From NCBI GenBank assembly GCA_947165805.1, contig CAMVBT010000127.1, positions 1-7,139 on the forward strand: DNA of 7,139 bases, written 5' to 3'. The position numbers and the translations under genes were made by a program. Shown piece by piece: positions 1-5,176 of the stretch (its first letter is position 1; every line of letters starts with the position of its first letter). The stretch comes from an uncultured Clostridia bacterium (lineage in GTDB: Bacteria > Bacillota > Clostridia > Oscillospirales > Ruminococcaceae). The notes under the pieces were generated by a model that did not search any database, was not told where the DNA came from, and was given only the letters and a program-made list of their open reading frames with translations.

Positions 1-408
1 ATCCTGATCCGCTGTGTTACCGCTGCCCGCGGTTATTGAGTCTCTGCTGCTTGCCGCTGTGTTGTTATATCCTGTTACAATGCTGTTTGTTGCGTATCTC
101 GCGGTATTATTCTTTCCGGAGATATTGCAGTCCTGACAATAGCTGACGGTGTTTTCGAATCCCGTTGTTACCGTGTCTGAGTTTCCGTTTGTCGTGTTAT
201 TCTGACCGGTAACTATGCCCTCGTCATCATCGGTCACATTGTTGCGCAGCCCCGATATAATGCTTTTATTGGCTTGGCTCACTGTGTTTTGCTCGCCCGA
301 TATAATACATTCCGTCACGCTTGCGCCGCTGTTCTGAGCGCCGTCAATAATAGTTTTTATGGAGTTTGTCAGACTGTTGTCACGGCCTCCCAGAATGTTA
401 TATCCGTA
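1..408 (-). repeat. Tandem ~14-residue beta-roll-like repeats in the tail hub protein
   Basis: The last ~136 visible residues of the tail hub gene consist of degenerate units of 14-16 residues. Each has the pattern SI(I/V)(S/T)G-x-x-N(N/T)(T/V). Examples are KSIISGLRNNV, GIVTGQNNTT, NSIVTGYNNTA and DSITAGSGNTA. About nine units are visible and the series continues off the left edge. This Gly-Asn-Thr pattern resembles the head repeats of YadA-type trimeric adhesins, which form left-handed parallel beta-rolls and also occur in phage fibres. The units are diverged at DNA level, so they are protein repeats rather than recent DNA duplications. Confidence 0.75.
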
Positions 409-1689
409 AAACTGCGATTCCGTGACCGTGTTAGTGTCTTCGTTAAATCTGACGCTGTGGTTTCCGATCTCCTCGCCTGCGCCGCCGGAGCCCGAGCCGC
501 CCGATGTGTTGTCGATACGCTTTGAGGACTGCTTTCTCACGTTCGATGATACGATAGAGGAGCTTTGTCCAGTAAGCCTTCCGACACACTCCGCGGCAAG
601 GCACTCTATCGTATCCGCGCCGCGGTAACGCCACTCAATGCCCGTCACCACGCCGATTATCCCGCTTCTCTGATCGACGTCACCGCCGCGGAATATTATC
701 GTGTCGCCCGGGTCTATGGCCGGGTCGCCAAAGATCACAGCCCTGACTCCGCGCTGCTTGAACGAGTCTATATAGGCAAGCCATGCGGTATTGACGGTGT
801 TGCAGTCCGCGGCGCTCACGCCCTCTAGCAGAGGATTTTTCTCAAGCACATAAGCTGCCGGCGAAGCCTGCTCGTCCTGCGAAACGTATGACGAAGTATA
901 GCTTACAACGTCGTTTTCCGAATATGCCGTAAGGTACTTTATATACGCCCTTGTGTCCGTTACAATGATGCTTTCGCGCTCGTCGGCGCGTATCGTGCGG
1001 TCGGTGATTATCACGGTGCTGTCGTTCGGATCGACCGCGTATTTCGCCGGTATGAGCACGAGCTTTGAATCGCGGTCTATCGCCGCATAACAGCACATAA
1101 GCGCCGCGCACCACATTATCAGGTCGCGGCAGGTCTGTATCTGGCTGCTCTGTGCGCATACCGTGAGCGAAGCGTTCGGGAACGGCAGAGAAGTCTGCGC
1201 CGTGATATCCGTACTTACTCCGCACTCCGCGCACGCCGCCGCTATCAGAGCAGCAGGCACGGCTGACATATTTTTCAGCGTGTCCGAAGGCTTGACATCA
1301 AACAGCACTCCCTCGTCATAGGCGACTACCGAAAGTATGTCCTTGCGCCTTATCGAAAGCACCGGGTCGATTAGGAACCTTCCGAGCGGTATATCCTCAT
1401 ACACGCCGTTAACAGACAGCCCGTACTCAAGCTCCGCATACGCGTCCGTCAGGTCGATGCCGAGCGCGTCGTCTATGAATACCGAAAACTGTAAACACGC
1501 GAGACTGAACGTTCCGATGCGGTAGCTCCCGCGGCAGAGCTCCCGGGTGAGCTTCACCGTGTCCTTTACGAGAACGCTGTCGTTTATCGCTATGACCGTC
1601 CCGTCGGAAAGAGTGATGCTGCCGAGGAGCCTGTCAGTACGCACTTTCGCGCGCACCGCGGAAAGATAACCGCTGCTTACCGGATACAT
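1..1689 (-). CDS. Tail hub (Tal/baseplate-like) protein with C-terminal repeat fibre region, partial
   Basis: This is a 563-codon open frame with no stop before the left edge, so the C-terminus is missing. The ATG at 1689 has a strong AAGGAGG site eight bases upstream, which overlaps the end of the preceding gene. Residues about 1-375 resemble the hub part of siphophage tail-associated proteins. There is a GRFLIDP segment near residue 110 and a GDPAIDPGD segment near residues 321-329, followed by GVVTGIEWRY. The second segment is the kind of 'proline, acidic, PGD' turn followed by an I-x-G-I-V-T strand that is common at the end of such hubs. A Ser/Lys-rich stretch and a Gly/Ser linker (about residues 394-407) lead to a repeat region from about residue 428. 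Its place after the tape measure and a small tail-tip gene supports a role at the tail tip, where it would hold the host-recognition structure. The repeat region makes trimerisation likely. The exact family is not recognised with certainty, and no endopeptidase motif was identified. Confidence 0.85.
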   Translation of the reverse strand, partial: MYPVSSGYLSAVRAKVRTDRLLGSITLSDGTVIAINDSVLVKDTVKLTRELCRGSYRIGTFSLACLQFSVFIDDALGIDLTDAYAELEYGLSVNGVYEDIPLGRFLIDPVLSIRRKDILSVVAYDEGVLFDVKPSDTLKNMSAVPAALIAAACAECGVSTDITAQTSLPFPNASLTVCAQSSQIQTCRDLIMWCAALMCCYAAIDRDSKLVLIPAKYAVDPNDSTVIITDRTIRADERESIIVTDTRAYIKYLTAYSENDVVSYTSSYVSQDEQASPAAYVLEKNPLLEGVSAADCNTVNTAWLAYIDSFKQRGVRAVIFGDPAIDPGDTIIFRGGDVDQRSGIIGVVTGIEWRYRGADTIECLAAECVGRLTGQSSSIVSSNVRKQSSKRIDNTSGGSGSGGAGEEIGNHSVRFNEDTNTVTESQFYGYNILGGRDNSLTNSIKTIIDGAQNSGASVTECIISGEQNTVSQANKSIISGLRNNVTDDDEGIVTGQNNTTNGNSDTVTTGFENTVSYCQDCNISGKNNTARYATNSIVTGYNNTAASSRDSITAGSGNTADQD

Positions 1690-1701
1690 AGCCTCACCTC
1701 C

Positions 1702-2067
1702 TTAATACTCGACAAGGCGGCAGCTTATCTCCCACCAGCTGTCGTCCTCGTCGGCGTCCTGCTGCTGATAGAAATCCGCCCTTATGCTCTCGGCATACAT
1801 ATCGCAGCTCGTATAGCCCGCGGCGGACGGGTCGAGCAGAGTAACGCTGAGCAGCTCGCCCGCAAGCGCCGCTTCCAGTGCCGCAAGCCCGCTCCCCGTG
1901 AGCCGCCACTTCACGTCGCAGGTGATGACACCGGGGCGCACCCTGTTGCGGTGGACTATGCCTGTCTCGTCATACCTGCCGCTGTCCGAGCCTGTTATGT
2001 CCTTTGCCGTCACAGAATAGAAGTACGGCACCGGCAGCTCGGTATTGTTGATCTTTATGAAATACAT
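1702..2067 (-). CDS. Small tail-tip protein, possibly DUF6711-like
   Basis: This protein of about 121 residues starts MYFIKINNTELPVP. It has DITGSDSGRYDETG and HRNRVRPGVIT segments and an acidic stretch before a C-terminal WWEISCRLVEY. The start of the form 'FIKING-x-ELP-P' followed by a 'D-x-R-x-E-x-G-x-x-x-x-R-R' stretch recalls small proteins (DUF6711 type) encoded between tape measure and hub genes in Clostridia prophages. By position it would act in the distal tail or baseplate. The start is uncertain. The ATG at 2067 has only a weak upstream G-rich stretch. An in-frame GTG at 2082 would add five residues, but the clear AAAGGAGC at 2105-2098 lies about 15 bases before it, which is rather far. 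The gene ends TAA 12 bases before the hub gene start. Function is inferred from context. Confidence 0.75.
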   Translation of the reverse strand: MYFIKINNTELPVPYFYSVTAKDITGSDSGRYDETGIVHRNRVRPGVITCDVKWRLTGSGLAALEAALAGELLSVTLLDPSAAGYTSCDMYAESIRADFYQQQDADEDDSWWEISCRLVEY

Positions 2068-2114
2068 AGTTATGACCCGCACCCGTGTAAGAGTGCTGCT
2101 CCTTTCTGTTCTTC

Positions 2115-2603
2115 CTATTCTTCGATGCCGTTGGTGATGCGGCTCCTTCTGATGTTGTAGCGGCTGACGGATTCGCCGACCTTGTCACCGTCGAGTATGA
2201 CCTCGGTGGTTATATTGATCGGCTGAACTCCGCTCCCGGCTGCCGCGGCATTTTCACCGCTTCCCGGCAGAGTTACGGAAGCAGCCCGCGGAGCAGTCTC
2301 TTTATCTTTCAGATACTCCGTGAAGCCGTAAATACTCGGCTCGGGAGCGCCGTCCGCAAAAGCCTGCGCCGCTTCTGTCCTGCCGGAATAGTCGCTGAGC
2401 ACCGCGCGGCGGCTGCCGGCGTATCCGGTGAGTGTCCCGGTCATACCGACACCGAGGAGCCCCGCGAACGCTCCGCTCACCTCTTCTCCCGCCGTTACGG
2501 CGCGCCGTCTGAAGCTCTCCATGGCGGAGTTCGCCTCGGAGACAGCGCGCTTGAAGTTCTCCGCGTCGGCGGTTATCTTTACATTCAGTTCCTCAACTGT
2601 CAT
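2115..2603 (-). CDS. Very short tape-measure-like protein
   Basis: A 162-residue protein. Its ATG overlaps the stop of the upstream chaperone extension as ATGA and follows AAGGGAG at a good distance. The first ~50 residues (MTVEELNVKITADAENFKRA, then SEANSAMESFRRRA and a Gly/Ala-rich segment) look like the N-terminus of siphophage tail tape measure proteins. The last ~35 (INITTEVILDGDKVGESVSR, then YNIRRSRITNG) look like their C-terminal end. The long coiled-coil and membrane-like middle normally seen (usually more than 600 residues) is absent. Only a short Gly/Ala-rich linker region joins the two ends. The reading frame is intact. It could be a genuinely minimal tape measure for a very short tail, or an in-frame deletion product in a decaying prophage. 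The family call rests on the ends, gene position after the G/T chaperone, and position before the tail-tip genes. Confidence 0.75.
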   Translation of the reverse strand: MTVEELNVKITADAENFKRAVSEANSAMESFRRRAVTAGEEVSGAFAGLLGVGMTGTLTGYAGSRRAVLSDYSGRTEAAQAFADGAPEPSIYGFTEYLKDKETAPRAASVTLPGSGENAAAAGSGVQPINITTEVILDGDKVGESVSRYNIRRSRITNGIEE

Positions 2604-2954
2604 CTTGTCTCTCCCTTTTTCTCAAAGCGTCTGTTGAGCCGCTCGGCTATGCGCATGAAGTCCGCCTGCCTTTCCGCCGTCGGGAGCGGGAGCCGGTCTT
2701 CTGCCGAACGCTTCCTCCGGGCTTTTCGGATATCTCGCCGGAGCGTTGACAGCCGCCAGCACAAGTATCCCGATGTTGTAGGCAAGCATCTCCGAGCTGC
2801 GTGCCTCGGCAGCGCGGCGCTTCTCCCCTGCCGCTATGATCTCTTCCGTTTCATAAGCCGTCAGCTCCCAGAGCACACGCGGATCGGAAACGCAGAGCGC
2901 GGCACGTTCCCGCAGCTTCGCTATCAGCTCCGAGGCGCTGCGGGAGCCTGCCCG
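2600..2954 (-). CDS. Tail assembly chaperone T-type extension (frameshifted, with a second frame change)
   Basis: After a -1 shift at the TTTTTTC site (2960-2954) the frame reads through SASELIAKLRERAALC, then VLWELTAYETEEIIAAGEKR, then MLAYNIGILVLAAVNAP and YPKSPEEAFG. This is typical of the T half of siphophage G/GT tail assembly chaperones, which recruit tube subunits to the tape measure. After about position 2704 this frame turns into Ala/Gly/Pro-rich residues and stops at 2622. A different frame, +1 from it and equal to the original G frame, instead reads LPLPTAERQADFMRIAERLN and then RRFEKKGETR. It ends in a TGA at 2600 that overlaps the ATG of the tape measure gene as ATGA. I judge this second frame to be the real C-terminus, so one base appears to be in excess near 2690-2714. 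A single product with both shifts would be about 221 residues, and with only the -1 shift about 214. The extension has no start of its own that looks convincing. Confidence 0.6.
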
Positions 2955-2960
2955 AAAAAA
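2909..2960 (-). promoter_or_regulatory. Programmed -1 ribosomal frameshift signal
   Basis: The slippery heptamer T TTT TTC occupies 2960-2954, with the G frame reading GGT TTT TTC. After a nine-base spacer, CCCGCAGC (2944-2937) can pair perfectly with GCTGCGGG (2916-2909) to form an eight-base-pair GC-rich stem. The G stop codon lies in its 20-base loop. A small CGGG/CCCG hairpin could also form directly after the heptamer. Heptamer type, spacer and stem match known -1 frameshift sites in phage tail chaperone genes. The -1 frame downstream encodes the recognisable T sequence. Efficiency cannot be read from sequence. Confidence 0.88.
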
Positions 2961-3265
2961 CCGGATATCTCCAGTGCCTTCGCGATGATATTGTTCAGCG
3001 AGGCAAGAGTACCTCCGGAGCTGATATGATCGTCTATCACCGCAAAGGTGTCCTGCTTCGTGAACTCCGGGCGCAGTCCCTCGATAAGCGCGTAGAGAAG
3101 CTCCGCCATGATCCTCACCTCGTCGGCGCGTTCAAGCGCCTTGTAAACCGACATACCGAGGCGTTCCTCAAGCCTTGCCGCCGACAGAGCGGTCAGGCGG
3201 AGAAGATACGTCTTTCCGCCCGCTTCAAGCTCCGTGTACGGCAGTTTAAGTCCGTTTTCGCTCAT
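2924..3265 (-). CDS. Tail assembly chaperone G-type protein
   Basis: A 113-residue protein. The ATG at 3265 is chosen because an AAGGAGG site sits six bases upstream; upstream in-frame codons lack a site and would run into a hairpin. The product (MSENGLKLPYTELEAGGKTY, then LRLTALSAARLEERLG and a helical ALLYALIEGL-type stretch) fits the Firmicutes version of the lambda gpG-like chaperone. In that family the protein coats the tape measure during tail assembly and is made in large excess over its frameshifted GT form. Its C-terminal codons GFF carry the slippery heptamer TTTTTTC. Without a shift, ribosomes stop nine codons later at the TGA at 2926-2924. It lies between the tail tube gene and the tape measure gene, the usual place. 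Confidence 0.85.
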   Translation of the reverse strand: MSENGLKLPYTELEAGGKTYLLRLTALSAARLEERLGMSVYKALERADEVRIMAELLYALIEGLRPEFTKQDTFAVIDDHISSGGTLASLNNIIAKALEISGFFGQAPAAPRS

Positions 3266-3287
3266 TTCAGTCCTCCTTGAAAACAGT

Positions 3288-3321
3288 CTCCCGCGCACGC
3301 CTGTTTCTGCGCACGCGGGAG
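3288..3321 (-). terminator. Hairpin between tail tube gene and chaperone gene
   Basis: CTCCCGCG at 3288-3295 and CGCGGGAG at 3314-3321 form a perfect eight-base-pair GC stem with an 18-base loop. It fills the space between the tail tube stop (3330) and the chaperone ribosome binding site. On the minus strand the stem is followed by ACTGTTTTC, a poor T-tract. It could act as a partial terminator or as an mRNA 3' stabiliser that keeps tube protein output above that of downstream genes. The function is inferred. Confidence 0.5.
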
Positions 3322-3329
3322 CACGTCTG

Positions 3330-3761
3330 TCATAATCCCTGATCGCCGCTGTAAGTGAGCGCGGTATTCGGTATCGAGATGATGCTGAATTCCATTACTC
3401 CGTCGGCATCCATTTTCTTTACCTTAGTGGAGACCTGACCGTTCCATGTGAAATAAGTCCCGTCCGGGAACTGCACCTTCTGCGGCACCGAAGCCCCGGA
3501 GAGCTCCACAGCCCTTGCCGCCGCGAATGCCGCAGCGGTCTGCGCCGCGGTGACATTCGGATTTGTTTCGGCGCTGTTGTAATAGAAATCGAAGGTCAGG
3601 TCGTCGTATTTATAAAGCCCCGCTATATAGCGGTGGGCGGTGTCAAGAAGATTCGTGACCTCCTTTTTTTCACGCGCTCCGCCGAGCTCGGGCGTGGACT
3701 TGAGTCCGTAAAGGTTCTGCCCGTTAAGGAAATAGGCAGTTCCCGATGATAAAAGCTCCAT
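3330..3761 (-). CDS. Major tail tube protein
   Basis: A 143-residue protein, within the usual size range for compact siphophage tube proteins. The ATG at 3761 follows a GGGAGG site ten bases upstream. The sequence has alternating beta-strand-like stretches (TAYFLNGQNLYGLKS, KYDDLTFDFYYNS, GTYFTWNGQVSTKVKKMDAD) and ends in FSIISIPNTALTYSG. Such proteins form the hexameric rings of the tail tube. Its place between a tail-terminator-type gene and the G/GT chaperone gene is diagnostic of a long non-contractile tail module; no sheath gene is seen between them. The gene is set apart from its neighbours by a 114-base gap upstream and hairpins on both sides, in an operon otherwise made of overlaps. 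This suggests separate control of its dosage. Confidence 0.8.
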   Translation of the reverse strand: MELLSSGTAYFLNGQNLYGLKSTPELGGAREKKEVTNLLDTAHRYIAGLYKYDDLTFDFYYNSAETNPNVTAAQTAAAFAAARAVELSGASVPQKVQFPDGTYFTWNGQVSTKVKKMDADGVMEFSIISIPNTALTYSGDQGL

Positions 3762-3838
3762 TATTATGAACCTCCCAGAAATTTAAAACAGATGATGCTC
3801 CGGGCAGCGATGCAAAGAGCTGCGCACTCCATATAAAA

Positions 3839-3868
3839 TTATCCTCCGGTACAGTGACCGGAGGATAA
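3839..3868 (-). terminator. 12-bp perfect hairpin upstream of tail tube gene
   Basis: TTATCCTCCGGT (3839-3850) and ACCGGAGGATAA (3857-3868) form a perfect 12-base-pair stem with a six-base loop. It starts eight bases after the tail terminator gene stop. On the minus strand it is followed by TTTTATAT, a short T-rich tail, so it may work as a weak intrinsic terminator or as an RNA processing or stability element. No convincing promoter was seen between this hairpin and the tail tube start, so full termination here would leave the tail genes unexpressed. Confidence 0.6.
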
Positions 3869-3875
3869 CATAATA

Positions 3876-4232
3876 TCAGAGAGAAACAACTCTCCATGTA
3901 ACTTCGTCGATGCCGAAGCGGTATCTCATGCAGGTGCGCGGAAAACGCTCGTCGGTGATGAGCTGCGAGAAGCTGCGCTTCAGGCCCTTGCCGGCAAGCA
4001 CCGCGTTTACCTGCGCGGCAAGCTGCTGCGACTGCGCGGGAGTTTCAGCGAATACGTCTGTCTGTATAGTTATGACGCTGTATCTGTCCGACCCGCTAAG
4101 CATGACCGAGGACATATTGTCGGTCTCGGAAAGTGTTATCACGGGCAGGGACTCCGCGCATACGGGGAAATCGAGTTCAACGTCCGCGATGTCTCCGAGC
4201 AGCTCCGCTATACATGGTTTTACGTCAACCAT
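3876..4232 (-). CDS. Tail terminator-type protein (minor tail/neck)
   Basis: A 118-residue protein starting MVDVKPCIAELLGDI. The ATG at 4232 is preceded by GGGAGG at eight bases and overlaps the end of the HK97-gp10-type gene by eight bases. Visible features are VCAESLPVITLSETDN near the N-terminus, a central YSVITIQTDVFAETPAQSQQ and a C-terminal RYRFGIDEVTW. The central strand 'I-x-V-D-V-(F/W)-x-x-x-x-x-x-x-x-x-x-A' and the terminal 'Y-R-F-x-I-D-x-x-T' pattern are typical of the proteins that cap the tail tube and join it to the head. The position, between HK97-gp10-type and tube genes, is the standard one. Confidence 0.7.
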   Translation of the reverse strand: MVDVKPCIAELLGDIADVELDFPVCAESLPVITLSETDNMSSVMLSGSDRYSVITIQTDVFAETPAQSQQLAAQVNAVLAGKGLKRSFSQLITDERFPRTCMRYRFGIDEVTWRVVSL

Positions 4233-4536
4233 TACGTTTACCTCCCAGAAATATCGTAAATACAACGGGAGCCATCAACGCCGCCAGATCAATGCCTCCG
4301 CCGAGGAAATGACGCGGCTTTCGCTTTCCCGCTCCGAGCTCAACGGCACGCGCGTAAGGCACGTCCGTCCCGATGATGACCGAGGCCTGCGCCTTACCGC
4401 GTTCGTAAAGATCGTATCTCGTTATGCTGCGCTTCAAACGTCCCGTGCGGACGGGACATATCCTGCGCGATTCCTCATACGCGATCCTGCCGAGCTCCGC
4501 GACAGCAGCGTTTATCTCCGCGGTGTAGTCTTTCAT
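4225..4536 (-). CDS. HK97 gp10-type head-tail joining/tail protein
   Basis: A 103-residue protein. The start at 4536 overlaps the upstream stop as ATGA, with GGAG five bases before it. The longer open frame upstream overlaps the preceding gene and is discarded. The core RICPVRTGRLKRSI followed by IIGTDVPYARAVELG is the hallmark of this family: a 'P-V-x-T-G-x-L-x-x-S' turn and then a strand ending 'Y-A-x-x-V-E-x-G'. Members act in the neck or tail-completion step between connector and tail tube. The C-terminus (LAALMAPVVFTIFLGGKRNG) is hydrophobic. Its last codons overlap the start of the tail terminator gene. Confidence 0.88.
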   Translation of the reverse strand: MKDYTAEINAAVAELGRIAYEESRRICPVRTGRLKRSITRYDLYERGKAQASVIIGTDVPYARAVELGAGKRKPRHFLGGGIDLAALMAPVVFTIFLGGKRNG

Positions 4537-4847
4537 AGGCGCTCCGTCCTTACCGTAAGATGACCGGGATACAGCCGCGCTTCCACTACCCTGCTGTCCG
4601 CCGTTTCGCCGTAGACCGAGGCGAGGTCCCCGCATTTCACTCCGGCCTCCCTGCGCATTATGAGCGTTGCACCGGCACTTGTTCTTTTTCCGTCACGCTC
4701 ACCGCTCAGTACGGACTTTTCGGGAAACACCTCGGCATACACGAAGCCGACCGGCTCGGGGACGATCTTCTTTCCTACATAGTCTCCCGCGGTCTCCGAC
4801 GGAGAAAATATATTAATCCTGCGGAGGTTCTTACGGGTCATCTGCAT
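4533..4847 (-). CDS. Head-closure-type protein
   Basis: A 104-residue protein. The ATG at 4847 has a GAAAGGTGG site about nine bases upstream; an in-frame ATG two codons later is worse placed. It overlaps the connector gene by 17 bases and the next gene by four. The product begins MQMTRKNLRRINIFSP and contains YVGKKIVPEPVGFVYAEVFP and ADSRVVEARLYPGHLTVRTE. No motif identifies it firmly. The size, beta-rich look and location between a gp6-like connector and an HK97-gp10-type protein match the head-closure (stopper) component that plugs the portal-connector channel. That role is inferred from gene order. Confidence 0.65.
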   Translation of the reverse strand: MQMTRKNLRRINIFSPSETAGDYVGKKIVPEPVGFVYAEVFPEKSVLSGERDGKRTSAGATLIMRREAGVKCGDLASVYGETADSRVVEARLYPGHLTVRTERL

Positions 4848-5148
4848 TGATCGTTCCCACCTTTCTCGGATAGTTTTTCAGGCGCTGCTTCATATCGTCG
4901 GTGATAAGCTCCGAGAACGACACCGAAATGTCGTCCTCGCCGCGCTTTTCCTCTCCCTCATTGCCGAGCCTGTTATACATCGTTATCGCAAGCTGTACGA
5001 CCATGTCGTTCAGCCGTTCGGGCAGTTCATCTCTGCCAATATAGTCAAGCAGCGTATTCTCGGCTCTGTCGAGAAGGATACCGAGCTTTATGTCGGAGCT
5101 GTCATCGTCGGGAGGCAGGAGGATCCGCATAATATCTATATTTCTCAT
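4831..5148 (-). CDS. gp6-like head-tail connector protein
   Basis: A 105-residue protein (MRNIDIMRILLPPDDDSSDI, then LGILLDRAENTLLDYIGRDE, then LPERLNDMVVQLAITMYNRL). It is mainly alpha-helical, with the pattern 'A-x-x-x-I-L-x-Y-x-x-R-x-x-L-P-x-x-L-x-x-x-V-x-x-L-A-x-x-x-Y-N-R' seen in gp6-like connectors that ring the portal below the capsid. A charged GNEGEEKRGED segment precedes a C-terminal 'S-F-S-E-L-I-T-D-D-M-K-x-R-L' helix. The start at 5148 has AGGA eight bases upstream and lies 28 bases after the capsid stop. A second ATG at 5130 is possible. It is the first of five genes that overlap or nearly overlap. Confidence 0.85.
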   Translation of the reverse strand: MRNIDIMRILLPPDDDSSDIKLGILLDRAENTLLDYIGRDELPERLNDMVVQLAITMYNRLGNEGEEKRGEDDISVSFSELITDDMKQRLKNYPRKVGTINADDP

Positions 5149-5176
5149 TTATCTTTCCTCTCCCGCTGTGCAAAGA

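Noticed and set aside
1..408. The repeat region considered as a CRISPR array or DNA satellite
   Set aside because: The period is about 42 bases, but the units are diverged at DNA level and conserved only as protein in the open hub frame. There is no alternation of constant repeats and unique spacers.
842..1234. A 130-codon minus-strand open frame inside the tail hub gene
   Set aside because: It lies wholly within the continuous 563-codon hub frame. Its Arg/His/Gly-rich translation is typical of an out-of-frame reading.
2634..3029. A 131-codon plus-strand open frame opposite the chaperone region
   Set aside because: It is antisense to the G/T genes, has no ribosome binding site, and does not resemble any expected phage protein.
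3910..4563. A 217-codon plus-strand open frame opposite the tail terminator and HK97-gp10-type genes
   Set aside because: It spans two well-supported minus-strand genes and their overlap. The translation is Ser/Arg-rich low complexity with no family resemblance.
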